Positions 1 through 8,609 of a DNA stretch of 64,000 bases are shown here, one piece after another. The stretch is from Anaerostipes rhamnosivorans (GTDB taxonomy: Bacteria > Bacillota > Clostridia > Lachnospirales > Lachnospiraceae), in the NCBI RefSeq assembly GCF_005280655.1, contig NZ_CP040058.1, forward strand, positions 2,952,001-3,016,000. The letters are read 5' to 3'. The notes beneath the pieces are model-generated. The model worked only from the letters and a program-made list of their open reading frames with translations. It did not search any database and was not told the origin of the DNA. The position numbers were made by a program, and so were the translations under genes. Numbering within the stretch: position 1 is the stretch's first letter; each line of letters begins with the position of its first letter.

Positions 1-28
1 GACGAAAACTTTTCTCTCTTTTCCATAA

Positions 29-1390
29 TTACATTTCCTTTAATTCAAAGATAAATTCTGAACCTTCTCCTTCCCTACTTTTTACCCAAATCTGTCCTTC
101 ATGTATCCTGACAATCCATCTTACCATAGACAGGCCCAAACCGGTACCCCTCTCTTGGTTTTGAGTGTTTCTGCTCCTGTCTGCCCGGTAAAAACGGTTC
201 CATATCTTATCCAGATGCTCAGATTTGATACCCTGACCGTCATCCTTTACGATTCCCCTGATCTTTCCGTCCTCTCGGAACAGAGATACTTTCACGATTC
301 CATTGCGTTTTCCATAATTGATGGAATTCTCCACCAGATTAATCAGCATTCTAGTCAGCAGCATTTGATCCCCTGCTGCCATAAGTCCAGGCTCGATTTC
401 GCTGAGCAGATGAATCTTCTTTTCTTCTGCTTTACCAGACAGTTCCTCCAAAGTCGTCTCAACCAGCATACTCATATCCACAGCTTCAAACTGAAAGGTC
501 TCCTTCCCTCTCTCACACCGGGCGATCATCAAGAGCTGTGAGATGAGCTCAGACATCTTTTTCGCCTGACGCAGCACGATCCTGATCTCCTGCTTTTGCT
601 CCTCGCTGATGCTGTCTTCTTCCAAAGCGTACTCACACTCTGCTATGATCACAGATACCGGGGTTCGGAGTTCATGGGACACATCCGATGTAAACTGCTT
701 TTCATCCTCAAAAGAAGCTTCCAGCCGGTCAAACATCTCATTAAACGTACACGTCAGCTGGTGCATCTCATCCTCCGTCTTGGGCACTAAAAGTCTCTTT
801 GACAGATCAGCCCCGCTGCTGATCTCCTCCGCAGTCGTACAGATTTCATCTACCGGCTTTAGTGCCTTTTTGGTCATTATATATCCAATCACTCCGATCA
901 TCAGGATCAAAAGCGGATATACAGCCGCAAAGGCCAGCATGACCATACGCATGGTCTGCTCCATGCTATGGATGGAGGCAATCCCCCTGATCCAAATTGC
1001 TTTCCCCGTTCCGTACTGGTATGCGGCATCATAGACCATCCACTGTTTGCCGCCCTGTTTCACATTCCTCACCTCGTGGGATCGGAGCTTTAGATTCTTC
1101 GGAAATTCCACCGGCATACTCCCATGAAGCAGTCTTCCGTCCTGATCATAAATACAGAACATGACACCGTCATCATAATAATCTACATCTGAGCTCAGAT
1201 AATAAGTACCGTTCTGAAACTCAAATTCGTCTGCAAAATCCGCCACACTCCCCTGCAGATCTTCTTCAGTCTTAGACAATTCCAGCTGGTTAATGAAAAT
1301 AAAAACACCGGCAAACACTACTGCCAGCACAACAGCAATCATACCTGTATACCAAAGAGTTACCCTTTTCTTGATTGAAAACCGCCTCAT
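29..1390 (-). CDS. Membrane sensor histidine kinase (OmpR-partner type)
   Basis: 453-aa sensor kinase read from an ATG that overlaps the stop of the upstream response regulator gene (ATGA), so the two are translationally coupled. There is an N-terminal membrane segment (about residues 10-35), an extracellular sensor region to about 150, a second membrane segment and HAMP linker, then the dimerisation/phospho-acceptor motif SHELRTP (His near residue 238). The C-terminal ATPase domain shows the N box NLVENSINYG, DDGQGI and GTGLGLSM. It should phosphorylate the paired regulator in response to an unknown envelope signal. A longer open frame upstream only re-reads the regulator gene in another frame. 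Confidence 0.93.
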   Translation of the reverse strand: MRRFSIKKRVTLWYTGMIAVVLAVVFAGVFIFINQLELSKTEEDLQGSVADFADEFEFQNGTYYLSSDVDYYDDGVMFCIYDQDGRLLHGSMPVEFPKNLKLRSHEVRNVKQGGKQWMVYDAAYQYGTGKAIWIRGIASIHSMEQTMRMVMLAFAAVYPLLILMIGVIGYIMTKKALKPVDEICTTAEEISSGADLSKRLLVPKTEDEMHQLTCTFNEMFDRLEASFEDEKQFTSDVSHELRTPVSVIIAECEYALEEDSISEEQKQEIRIVLRQAKKMSELISQLLMIARCERGKETFQFEAVDMSMLVETTLEELSGKAEEKKIHLLSEIEPGLMAAGDQMLLTRMLINLVENSINYGKRNGIVKVSLFREDGKIRGIVKDDGQGIKSEHLDKIWNRFYRADRSRNTQNQERGTGLGLSMVRWIVRIHEGQIWVKSREGEGSEFIFELKEM

Positions 1391-2061
1391 TCTTCTTTCC
1401 TCAATACATACCCTGCACCACGCACAGTGTGGATCAATCTGCATCTAAATCCTTCATCTATTTTTTTCCTCAGATAGCGGATATACACATCCACTACATT
1501 GGATCCGCCTTCAAAGTCGTAATTCCACGCATGCTGCTCGATCTGATCCCTGGACAGCACAATATTCTGATGTCTTAACATATATTCAAGAACCATAAAC
1601 TCCTTGCTGGACAGAGATATTTTTCTGCCTGCGCGGCTTACCTCTTTTGTCTCACAGTCCAGAACCAGGTCATCCATAGTCAGCCGGTTGGATACAAAGG
1701 ATGGTTTCCTGCGCATCATAACCCGGACCCTGGCCATGAGTTCCTCGAATGAAAAAGGCTTTACAAGGTAATCGTCCGCTCCCAGATCTAGGCCCTTGAC
1801 ACGATCTTCAATGCTGTCTCTGGCAGTCAAAAAGAGTACCGGTGTATTGTCGCCCTCATTTCGGATCCTGCTTAACAGCTCCAGGCCGTCAAGACCCGGC
1901 AGCATAATATCCAGGATCATGCCATCATAGTCTGCCATGGCAATATAATCTAATGCCTCCAGCCCGTCTCCGCAGTCATCCACTGTATAATGTTCTTTCA
2001 TCAGTTTCTTTTTTAGAATATTTCTTAAATCCTCTTCATCTTCCACAATCAACAGGCGCAT
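1387..2061 (-). CDS. OmpR/PhoB-family response regulator
   Basis: 224-aa regulator. The receiver domain (1-115) has the acidic pocket VEDEED, the phospho-acceptor Asp in LDIMLPGLDG, and the conserved Lys in VKPFSFEEL. A C-terminal winged-helix Trans_reg_C domain ends with VRGAGYVLRKEE. The start is the ATG at 2061, preceded by GGAGGTATCAT; in-frame codons further upstream lack a ribosome binding site. It is followed by its kinase. The divergently oriented lipoprotein gene carries TTTTAAT direct repeats spaced 11 bp in its promoter, the arrangement this family binds, so that operon is a probable target. Confidence 0.94.
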   Translation of the reverse strand: MRLLIVEDEEDLRNILKKKLMKEHYTVDDCGDGLEALDYIAMADYDGMILDIMLPGLDGLELLSRIRNEGDNTPVLFLTARDSIEDRVKGLDLGADDYLVKPFSFEELMARVRVMMRRKPSFVSNRLTMDDLVLDCETKEVSRAGRKISLSSKEFMVLEYMLRHQNIVLSRDQIEQHAWNYDFEGGSNVVDVYIRYLRKKIDEGFRCRLIHTVRGAGYVLRKEE

Positions 2062-2113
2062 ATGATACCTCCATATGGAACCATTATAATATAAATGCAT
2101 TTTTATGAAAACA

Positions 2114-2147
2114 TTTTAATTTAATTTTAATCTTTGGGAATTATAAT
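2114..2147 (+). promoter_or_regulatory. Promoter with OmpR-type direct repeats
   Basis: Two exact TTTTAAT copies start at 2114 and 2125, i.e. 11 bp (one helical turn) apart, and a TATAAT -10 box lies at 2142-2147. No good -35 hexamer is visible; the repeats lie just upstream of and over the -35 position, which is how PhoB/OmpR-type activators work. The promoter drives the lipoprotein gene at 2181. Binding by the adjacent divergent regulator is inferred. Confidence 0.6.
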
Positions 2148-2180
2148 AAGGTTATCAAAGATATGAAAGGAGAAAAAACT

Positions 2181-2657
2181 ATGAAACGTAAAATGTCATT
2201 TGCACTCTGTTGTACTGCTTTTGTACTTCTGTTTGCAGGCTGCCAGAATAATCAAAAGAATGATACAGAGGCAACAACAACTCAGGAAATTGCCACAACT
2301 ACGGGGACAACAGAAAAAACAACCAGTGAATCTACTGAAACTCAGGCATCCTCCGCAGATGCACCTGACCTCAGCAAATACGAGAAAAAGATTTCATCTA
2401 TCACCAAAAAAATACAGGCTGCAACCCCTGGAAAAGATACAGCTAAAAACCAAAAAAAATTCTATAACTTAAAGAAGGAACTGGATGCAATAGATCATGA
2501 ACTGGACACCCTGGACGACGAATACGAACACCAGTATGACACCGGTAAACTTTCTGCTGACAAATATAAGGAAATTGAACGCAAGATTGATGCACTGGAA
2601 GACAAATTGGATTTTGCAGAAGACACACTGGAAAATAAATTTGGAATTGACGATTAA
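2181..2657 (+). CDS. Secreted lipoprotein, coiled-coil C-terminus, function unknown
   Basis: 158 aa. The signal peptide ends in a lipobox-like FAGC (VLLFAGCQNN), so Cys should be lipidated and anchored to the outer membrane leaflet. A Thr/Ser-rich linker follows (about residues 25-60), then a charged helical region with heptad-like spacing to the end (KKIQAATPGKDTAKNQ through DTLENKFGIDD). The start at 2181 is chosen because AAAGGAG sits 8 nt upstream; the ATG at 2163 has none. It is followed after 26 bp by the Ig-like protein gene and lies divergent from a two-component system that probably controls it. I do not recognise a family. Confidence 0.75.
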   Translation: MKRKMSFALCCTAFVLLFAGCQNNQKNDTEATTTQEIATTTGTTEKTTSESTETQASSADAPDLSKYEKKISSITKKIQAATPGKDTAKNQKKFYNLKKELDAIDHELDTLDDEYEHQYDTGKLSADKYKEIERKIDALEDKLDFAEDTLENKFGIDD

Positions 2658-2683
2658 TCATTTTTAAAGAGGAGGTAAGTAAA

Positions 2684-3343
2684 ATGAAAGGAAAAAAGTT
2701 AAGTATCGTAGTCATGGGATGTCTGATGGGACTTTCTCTGGCACTGTCCCCTGCTGTGGTTCATGCGGACAGTGATGATCCAAAGCCTACGTCCATCCGA
2801 AAACTCAATTACAAAAAGCGTACAGTGCGGGTCGGACAAAAGTTTGAACTGAAAGCGTATGCAAGACCATATGATTGTGATGACGACCAGCTAATCTGGA
2901 CCACCAGTAATAAAAAAGTCGTTAAGATCGTAAGCCGTGACCGGAGGGATGATGATATTACCCTGAAGGCTGTGAAAACTGGAAAAGTAAAGATCACCTG
3001 CCGGATCCGGGGCACAAGCAAAAAGAAAACCTGTACAGTAACGGTAAAAAAGAAAGCCAAAAAGAAAACGGTAAAACCAACCCGCATCTGGGTGGAAGAT
3101 AAATATATGGACGTGGACGTTCATGATACCGAAGACATTGAATACAAAGTACTGCCGAGAAAAGCAACAAACAAAAAGGTAACCTTCACATCCAGCAATC
3201 AGAAAATTGCAACCGTCAATTCACGGGGCATCGTGTACGGAAAACAGCCGGGCAAAGTAAAAATCACACTAAAATGCAAAGGAAATCCTAAAGTAAAGGC
3301 ATATGTCTATGTCCTTGTTGAAATCGATGATGATGAAGATTGA
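2684..3343 (+). CDS. Secreted protein with two bacterial Ig-like (BIG2) domains
   Basis: 219 aa with a clear signal peptide ending near VVHADSDD. Two BIG2-like units follow. The first (about 32-125) has the signature ending KAVKTGKVKITCRI, and the second (about 128-213) has SSNQKIATVNSRGIVYGKQPG. A Lys-rich stretch separates them and the tail is acidic (EIDDDED). No sorting motif or transmembrane anchor is seen, so it is probably released or held by charge on the wall. It is co-transcribed with the upstream lipoprotein; an AGGAGG box precedes the ATG. Confidence 0.8.
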   Translation: MKGKKLSIVVMGCLMGLSLALSPAVVHADSDDPKPTSIRKLNYKKRTVRVGQKFELKAYARPYDCDDDQLIWTTSNKKVVKIVSRDRRDDDITLKAVKTGKVKITCRIRGTSKKKTCTVTVKKKAKKKTVKPTRIWVEDKYMDVDVHDTEDIEYKVLPRKATNKKVTFTSSNQKIATVNSRGIVYGKQPGKVKITLKCKGNPKVKAYVYVLVEIDDDED

Positions 3344-3356
3344 GTAAAAATCGAAA

Positions 3357-3392
3357 ACCGCCAGCCACAGAATACAGCTGGCGGTATTTTTA
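3357..3392. terminator. Bidirectional intrinsic terminator
   Basis: Perfect 9-bp stem ACCGCCAGC / GCTGGCGGT followed by TATTTTTA on the plus strand and preceded by an A-rich stretch, so it serves both the Ig-like gene and the convergent gadB. Confidence 0.85.
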
Positions 3393-4790
3393 ATGAGTAA
3401 AACCGTATACCTTTTTTTCCTCTTCTCCGTGGACCAAGATCTTTGCACTATCCAATTCTTCTATGGATTCTTTAAAATCCCTCATAAACAGCTCTGCCAT
3501 ATCCCGGCTCAGATCCGCACGGCAGACAATACGCTGGATGACAATGTCCTCGAGATCCACAGGAAGCGGGTAGGCGGGAACCTGCCATCCGTGCATGCGC
3601 AGCCGGTCTGCCAGATCATACAGGCTCCACTTATTATTCTCCTTCAGCCGGTAGCAGACAATCGGCATATTCTCGCCCCGGTTATAGATTTGAAATCTTT
3701 CCAGATTTTCAATCTCTCTGGCCAGATACATGGCCACATCCTTCGTGCGGTTCTGGATTTTTCTATAACCCTCCATTCCCTGTCTCAGGAAATTATAATA
3801 CTGGGCAATGATCTGTGAAGCACTCCTGGAAAAGTTTAATGCCATGGTAGGCATCTCCCCTCCCAGATAGCTGACCTTAAAAACCAATTCCTTCGGAAGA
3901 TATTTCTCATCTTTCCAGATGATCCAGCCTACCCCCGGATAAACGAGTCCGTATTTATGTCCCGAAGAATTTATGGATATCACATTTTCCAGTCTGAAAT
4001 CCCAAACCAGATCTGGTTCGGTAAACGGCGCGAAGAAACCTCCGCTGGCAGCATCTACATGAATGGATACCTTATGGGCTGTTCCTTGGTTATATTCACT
4101 CACCGCCCGGTCCAAAGCAGCTATATCATCAAATTTTCCGGTGTATGTAATCCCAAGAATCCCGACAATTCCAATGGTGTATTCATCGACGGCTGCTATG
4201 GCCTTCTCAATATCCAGGCTCATATGTTCAGCGTCCATCGGTATGACACGCATTTCAATATCCCAGTATACACAAAACTTTTCCCAGCAAACCTGATAAC
4301 CGCTGGATATGATTAAGTTAGGCCTTTTCGTAATATCCACACCCAGTGCTTCCGCCCGCTTTCTCCACCGAAACTTCATGGCCATTCCTCCCAGCATACA
4401 TGCTTCGCTGGACCCCACTGTACTTGTGCCTATATAGGACTGGTCTTTTGGCGCATTCCACAAATCTGCGATCATATTCACGCATCGGTTTTCAATTTCT
4501 GCAGTCTGAGGATATTCTGATTTGTCTATCGCATTCTTCTCCAGAGTCTCACTCATCAGCTTAACCGCTTCATCTTCCATATAGGTCTGGCAGAACGTGG
4601 CAAGATTTAACCGGGCATTTCCCTCATCCAGAAGTTCATCACTGATGAGCCGATATGCCATATCTGATGGGATACTATGTTCCGGCAATACGTTTTTGGG
4701 AATGACACTAGCCATATCTGCATTCTCAAAAATAGGTTTTTCATAAATTTCCTGATTCTGATTGCTTTTGTTTTTACGGTCACATAACAT
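3390..4790 (-). CDS. gadB: Glutamate decarboxylase (PLP-dependent)
   Basis: 466 aa, the usual length of the GadA/GadB family (group II PLP decarboxylases). It converts L-glutamate to GABA and CO2, consuming a proton in the cytoplasm. Recognisable blocks are the N-terminal PKNVLPEHSIPSDMAYRLI, TSTVGSSEACMLGG, the substrate/PLP region HVDAASGGFFAPF and the PLP-lysine motif SSGHKYGLVYPGVGW (Lys near residue 277). The start ATG at 4790 has AGGAGGTGAAG upstream. No gadC-type glutamate/GABA antiporter is adjacent; the gene stands alone between a terminator and a divergent small gene. Confidence 0.93.
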   Translation of the reverse strand: MLCDRKNKSNQNQEIYEKPIFENADMASVIPKNVLPEHSIPSDMAYRLISDELLDEGNARLNLATFCQTYMEDEAVKLMSETLEKNAIDKSEYPQTAEIENRCVNMIADLWNAPKDQSYIGTSTVGSSEACMLGGMAMKFRWRKRAEALGVDITKRPNLIISSGYQVCWEKFCVYWDIEMRVIPMDAEHMSLDIEKAIAAVDEYTIGIVGILGITYTGKFDDIAALDRAVSEYNQGTAHKVSIHVDAASGGFFAPFTEPDLVWDFRLENVISINSSGHKYGLVYPGVGWIIWKDEKYLPKELVFKVSYLGGEMPTMALNFSRSASQIIAQYYNFLRQGMEGYRKIQNRTKDVAMYLAREIENLERFQIYNRGENMPIVCYRLKENNKWSLYDLADRLRMHGWQVPAYPLPVDLEDIVIQRIVCRADLSRDMAELFMRDFKESIEELDSAKILVHGEEEKKVYGFTH

Positions 4791-4925
4791 TTCACTTCAC
4801 CTCCTGCTTTTATTGTAACGCTTTTTCTGCCCATATAACTACCAATTGTAAAAAGTTTTATAATGATTTTAGTTTTCTGCATTCTTTTTTTAATTTCCAG
4901 CCATACTATATGTGAGGTGATGACA

Positions 4926-5099
4926 ATGAGAAATGAAGATATTCCGATCGGTTTTACCATGGAACTGGCACAGCATGAAAATGCCCTGTCTGCATTTTCC
5001 TCCCTGACCAATGAACAGCAGCGTCAGGTCATTGATGAAGCCAAGAATATGAAGACCCGTCAGGAAATGCGGAATTATGTGGAAAATCAATTCAAATAA
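4926..5099 (+). CDS. Small conserved-looking cytoplasmic protein, unknown
   Basis: 57 aa, hydrophilic, no signal peptide or membrane segment. It reads as a two-helix protein (FTMELAQHENALSAF, then TNEQQRQVIDEAKNM). The ATG at 4926 is chosen because GAGGTGA lies 5 nt upstream; the ATG at 4920 overlaps this box. It is divergent from gadB and followed at once by a strong terminator, so it is a monocistronic unit. I do not recognise the family. Confidence 0.65.
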   Translation: MRNEDIPIGFTMELAQHENALSAFSSLTNEQQRQVIDEAKNMKTRQEMRNYVENQFK

Positions 5100-5100
5100 T

Positions 5101-5138
5101 AAAAAGCAGGAAACAAAAAAATTTGCTTCCTGCTTTTT
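5101..5138. terminator. Bidirectional intrinsic terminator
   Basis: Stem AAAAAGCAGGAA / TTCCTGCTTTTT with A and T tracts on both sides, between the small gene and the convergent zinc-ribbon membrane protein gene. Confidence 0.85.
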
Positions 5139-5149
5139 ACTTCTGTGTA

Positions 5150-5584
5150 TTACTGTTTAACGAATTCAGGGTTTTTCATTACATAATTGATTTTGGATTT
5201 ATCATTCCAATACCCGGCAGTAGCCACAGGGAACATTCCAAGACATACATTTACCACCAGCGTCAGTATCAGCAGTTTCTGCTTGTGCTGATAGGACTGG
5301 ACAAGATCTACCGACTTATTTTTGACTTTTTCTGCCTGGACAAATCTTAATATGATAACAATAATATTATAGATTACCGTAAGCCAGATGAACCAGTAAC
5401 GGAAAGCACACAAAACATAGATAAACGTTACAACACTCCAAAAGATCCCTGAATTCCGTTCTTTTCTACTGAGCAGCTGACGGAAATGCTGGTCTTTCTC
5501 ACTAAGAACTTCCAGTTTTGTTCCGCACCACTCACAGTACAGAGCGTCTTCCCTGTTTTCCTTTCCACAATTTTGACAAATCAT
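5150..5584 (-). CDS. Zinc-ribbon membrane protein, unknown function
   Basis: 144 aa. The N-terminus has two CxxC knuckles (CQNCGKE near residue 3 and CEWCGTK near 18), a zinc-ribbon typical of small bacterial membrane proteins. It is followed by hydrophobic segments around 48-60, 65-82 and 105-125. The ATG at 5584 is preceded by GGAGGGAGAG. It lies just beyond the lysis end of the tail island and is the first ordinary chromosomal gene there. No enzymatic motif is visible. Confidence 0.75.
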   Translation of the reverse strand: MICQNCGKENREDALYCEWCGTKLEVLSEKDQHFRQLLSRKERNSGIFWSVVTFIYVLCAFRYWFIWLTVIYNIIVIILRFVQAEKVKNKSVDLVQSYQHKQKLLILTLVVNVCLGMFPVATAGYWNDKSKINYVMKNPEFVKQ

Positions 5585-5694
5585 CTCTCTCCCTCCGATT
5601 CCTCATAATGTTGTAACTAAATTATATCACAGATATGTCACTTTTTCTTTCATGTTTGTCATAATTCCCCGAAAAAATCCAGCCTTTTCTTAGA

Positions 5695-6486
5695 TTACTT
5701 TATTTGTTTGATATATTTTGAACTGCAATATCCTGTTCGTCCATTGTAAATGACTTTATCCCATTTCTTTCCTTCATTTAAGATCTCTACTTTTGCTCCT
5801 TTTGGGATTTTATAAATAATTTTCCCCATTATAGATGCTTTTTCCCTCAGTCTTAGCGAATCATTTTTTGTATTAACCTTCCCAATTTTCAATTTAAATT
5901 TGTTCCCAGTAGTATTTGGCTCCCCCATTTGCATCTCTTCCATAAGAATTCCTTTTGCAACGGCTTCAGCGACTTTCTTGTAGCCTGCTTTTTGATAAAA
6001 CTCAAAGTCATCTTTGTCATCAACAAAACATACCTCTACCAATATAGCTTTGTTTATCGTATGGTTCAAATAATATAGATGATTGGTTGTTTTTGTACCT
6101 CTGTCCGGAAAACCTAATTTTTTCATATTATGTCGGATCTGTTCCGCAACAGCTTTTTTGATCCCAATATCTGCTGTGCAATACACTTCACAGCCTGCAG
6201 CTATTTGATCTCCTTTGGAATCATTTCTTCCTGAGTTAAAATGAATGGAGATATCCAGAATAACATTTCTTTTATTACACTTTGCAACGACCTTTTTCAA
6301 GACATCCGATTGATCTTTTCCGTTATTGCACGTGCAATCATATGCTTTCTGTCCATATGATTTTAGCAGTCTTACTATTTCCTTTGTAATCAGTCGGTTT
6401 TCTTTTGACTCATCTAAAAATCCACATGCTCCGCAAGCTGTTTTTCCCGCCGGATTATGACCTGCACTTATGTTATAACTGCCCAT
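5695..6486 (-). CDS. N-acetylmuramoyl-L-alanine amidase endolysin with SH3 domain
   Basis: 263 aa. The N-terminal Amidase_3 domain (about 1-175) shows the zinc-ligand blocks SAGHNPAG, the Glu in SKENRLITKEIV, SIHFNSG, and the catalytic Glu in ILVEVCFVDD. A C-terminal SH3b-like wall-binding domain (about 195-263) ends in NGRTGYCSSKYIKQ. It cleaves the amide bond between MurNAc and the stem peptide to release tail particles at lysis. The start is taken at 6486 (GGGGGAAAG upstream), overlapping the end of the holin gene by 14 bp; an ATG at 6501 is possible. It corresponds in position to PBSX XlyA. Confidence 0.9.
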   Translation of the reverse strand: MGSYNISAGHNPAGKTACGACGFLDESKENRLITKEIVRLLKSYGQKAYDCTCNNGKDQSDVLKKVVAKCNKRNVILDISIHFNSGRNDSKGDQIAAGCEVYCTADIGIKKAVAEQIRHNMKKLGFPDRGTKTTNHLYYLNHTINKAILVEVCFVDDKDDFEFYQKAGYKKVAEAVAKGILMEEMQMGEPNTTGNKFKLKIGKVNTKNDSLRLREKASIMGKIIYKIPKGAKVEILNEGKKWDKVIYNGRTGYCSSKYIKQIK

Positions 6487-6775
6487 CCTGCTTTCCCCCA
6501 TCAATTTTTTCGTTTTTGGATTCTCCTTCAATGCTTCTTGTAAATCCCTGATGAAGACCTGTACTTGCCAAACCTGTAATTGCACCATAGACAATGGACT
6601 CCATTGCGACACCTCTATCAGCAATACAGCCAAGAACCGCTCCTAGAATTGCTAAAATCAATGGAATATACTTATTAGGGATAAAATCCAAGGACTTCTT
6701 CATGACATAGCCAGCAACCAGACATGCCGCCATTACGATAGGAATGTAGTATTGCGTAATAAACTCTAAACTCAT
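6473..6775 (-). CDS. Phage-type holin
   Basis: 100 aa with hydrophobic segments around 9-28 and 38-58, a third weak one near 65-80, and a charged C-terminus (GESKNEKIDGGK), the usual holin plan. It should form inner-membrane pores that release the amidase. Its ATG (6775) has GAGGGG upstream, and the stop overlaps the amidase start. It lies in the lysis cassette between the XhlA-like and amidase genes, as XhlB does in PBSX. Confidence 0.8.
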   Translation of the reverse strand: MSLEFITQYYIPIVMAACLVAGYVMKKSLDFIPNKYIPLILAILGAVLGCIADRGVAMESIVYGAITGLASTGLHQGFTRSIEGESKNEKIDGGKQDGQL

Positions 6776-6791
6776 ATTTGTGTACCCCTCT

Positions 6792-7076
6792 CTATTTATC
6801 AATAATACTTTCTAAAAGTTCATCTCTTATTTTTTTCATATTTTCTATGCCATTTCCAGTAATTTGATGATTCAACATTGCAGCCAGGCACTTTGACTGC
6901 TGCCGTTGCATTTCTTCTAGTTTTTGTAAACGGCGGTAATCTTTCTCCGAATGTTCTTCTAAGAGTTCAACTCGGTTGCTGAACTTAAATGCCGGATGAA
7001 TAATTTTATAGATTACTGCACCAGCACCGCCGATAATACTGATGCTTCCACAGATTGCTAAGATTTGCTCAAGCAT
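6792..7076 (-). CDS. XhlA-like membrane protein of lysis cassette
   Basis: 94 aa. The N-terminal hydrophobic segment (LAICGSISIIGGAGAVIYKI) is followed by a charged coiled coil (about 32-60) and a basic tail. PBSX XhlA has a coiled coil with one membrane segment too, although there the membrane segment is C-terminal, so the match is by context. The ATG at 7076 has GAAAGGAAAG upstream. The longer open frame upstream (to 7187) runs through a repeat element and is not real coding. Confidence 0.7.
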   Translation of the reverse strand: MLEQILAICGSISIIGGAGAVIYKIIHPAFKFSNRVELLEEHSEKDYRRLQKLEEMQRQQSKCLAAMLNHQITGNGIENMKKIRDELLESIIDK

Positions 7077-7094
7077 AACTTTCCTTTCTATAGA

Positions 7095-7277
7095 ACAAAG
7101 CGGACAAGTCCCCTTCAACTCCCTAAATCCCTCAATCATGAGGGACTTGCTCCGCTTTGCGCACCAAATGCGATTTGACGTAGTCAAATGATTTCCTTAC
7201 GTATTTGTGTGCATACTTGCCCGCAGGGCTTTTTTATTCCATAGGGAGGTTTGAAGAACTTTCCTATGAAATAAAAA
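7095..7277 (+). repeat. Structured dispersed repeat element, copy 1
   Basis: Full copy of a repeat also seen at 61719 and 63971, and partly at 30201. In order it has a long imperfect hairpin (AAAGCGGA and CAAGTCCC at 7097-7113 pairing with GGGACTTG and TCCGCTTT at 7142-7158), a palindrome ATTTGAC-GTA-GTCAAAT, a GCCC-GCA-GGGC stem followed by TTTTTTATT, then an inverted repeat around CCATAGGG / CCTATGAAATAAAAAA. It separates the tail fibre gene from the lysis cassette. It has no coding content that I trust. Family and function are unknown. Confidence 0.75.
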
Positions 7278-7298
7278 AAGGCCACTTAAATGGGCCTT
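7271..7298 (-). terminator. Intrinsic terminator after tail fibre gene
   Basis: On the minus strand AAGGCC(C) pairs with GGCCTT and is followed by TTTTTTTATTT. It ends the tail-structural transcript, so the lysis cassette needs readthrough or its own promoter. Confidence 0.8.
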
Positions 7299-7359
7299 GG
7301 ATAATGATAATAAATATTTGAATATGTTGTGCAACTAAATTCCTATTTATATAAAAAAC

Positions 7360-8553
7360 TTATTTATGAATATAACCCCAGATAGTGACTTTATTATTCA
7401 CATTTGTTTTCGTTGCTCTTACATAAAGCGAAGTCAAATCCTTTTTATAAATTTGCACTTCATCACCCCCAATAATTAATCGTTGTGTACTTGATGTCTG
7501 TGTTAAATAATCAGAAGGATAGAATATTGTTTGATGGATATTTCCATAACTTCCCCATGCAACTATCAAAAAAACATACGAGTTCCAATCTATATTGTTA
7601 TATTCTTTTTCTGAGGTAGAATAATTTTCAATTCTACCAAGAAATTGATAGTTTTTGAAAGCCGAGTTTAGTTGTACAACCTCGCTCTTAACTTCATTCA
7701 CAGCTCCCACCAAATTCTGCTTCTCACTTGTCGTTAAATTCTGAAGGCTTCCCACCGCCTGCTCCAGCTTATTTAAAGATACTGCCTGCTCTTTTGACAT
7801 CAATCCATCCAACGCTGGCGTTGCCTTTGGTATCGCATTGGAACTAATTGCGATCCAGTCCGTACCATTATATCTATACGTATAGTCTGTATCTTTTACA
7901 TTGACTGTCCAGCCATCCTGTGGCTTAGGATACATCTCCATAATATCGGTGTATGTATCCACAGCTTCTTTCCAGTCAATATTTGTCTCCAATGCTGCGA
8001 ATTTATTATCCACTTCGGATCTTGTATATTTATCATAAAAAGCATTTTTTTCTTCCTGTGTTACATGGATATTAACATCACTGGTATGTTTTTTTAGCGT
8101 CTCCATAGAGACTAATCCGGCAGGAGTAATGTTTAATTCAAAAGGATTCTCTTCAGAGTTTTTAAAATGAAAATTCCATACGATTGAATACCCAGGGCTT
8201 TCGTGCTCTGTTGGAATATCCTTTCCTTTGGCAGCCTGTGCAATGCAATATAGAATTTCTCCTTCATCTGGATCTTCTGCATAAAATCCTACCTGCCAAA
8301 GTTCATAACTTTCTGTTAAACCAATATTTTCAAGCAGTACCGGGATTATAATATTATCATCCGATATTGTAGCCGGCTGCAGCGTCAATTCCTGCATTGG
8401 ATTGGTAACCTCTGTCTGCTGCCTGAGATACATCACCGGAACTTTTCCAGCACCTGTTTTTACTTTTGTTATTTTTAGTGTTTTTCCGTTTATTAATCTA
8501 TTATGTAAATCTGCACCTTTTTCTGTCAAAGATGCATTTTCCCATATATCCAT
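7360..8553 (-). CDS. Tail fibre / receptor-binding protein
   Basis: 397 aa. The N-terminal ~150 residues (starting MDIWENASLTEKGADLHNRL) match the phage tail-collar fibre domain (DUF3751-type) that attaches to the baseplate. A linker with a low-complexity helical section follows (KEQAVSLNKLEQAVGSLQN through VNEVKSEVVQLNS), then a C-terminal ~90 residues rich in aromatic and beta residues (from about 305), which I take as the receptor-binding tip. It would set the killing spectrum of the particle. It is the last structural gene, directly downstream of the XkdU-like gene, and is followed by a terminator. Confidence 0.85.
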   Translation of the reverse strand: MDIWENASLTEKGADLHNRLINGKTLKITKVKTGAGKVPVMYLRQQTEVTNPMQELTLQPATISDDNIIIPVLLENIGLTESYELWQVGFYAEDPDEGEILYCIAQAAKGKDIPTEHESPGYSIVWNFHFKNSEENPFELNITPAGLVSMETLKKHTSDVNIHVTQEEKNAFYDKYTRSEVDNKFAALETNIDWKEAVDTYTDIMEMYPKPQDGWTVNVKDTDYTYRYNGTDWIAISSNAIPKATPALDGLMSKEQAVSLNKLEQAVGSLQNLTTSEKQNLVGAVNEVKSEVVQLNSAFKNYQFLGRIENYSTSEKEYNNIDWNSYVFLIVAWGSYGNIHQTIFYPSDYLTQTSSTQRLIIGGDEVQIYKKDLTSLYVRATKTNVNNKVTIWGYIHK

Positions 8554-8609
8554 TTAGTTCACCTCTTTTTTAATATTCCATCAGGTTTGGTTTATGACAG
8601 GACTCTTAT

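Noticed and set aside
7077..7187. N-terminal extension of the XhlA-like gene (starting MTTSNRIWCAKR)
   Set aside because: It is the dispersed repeat read through; the real start with a ribosome binding site is at 7076.
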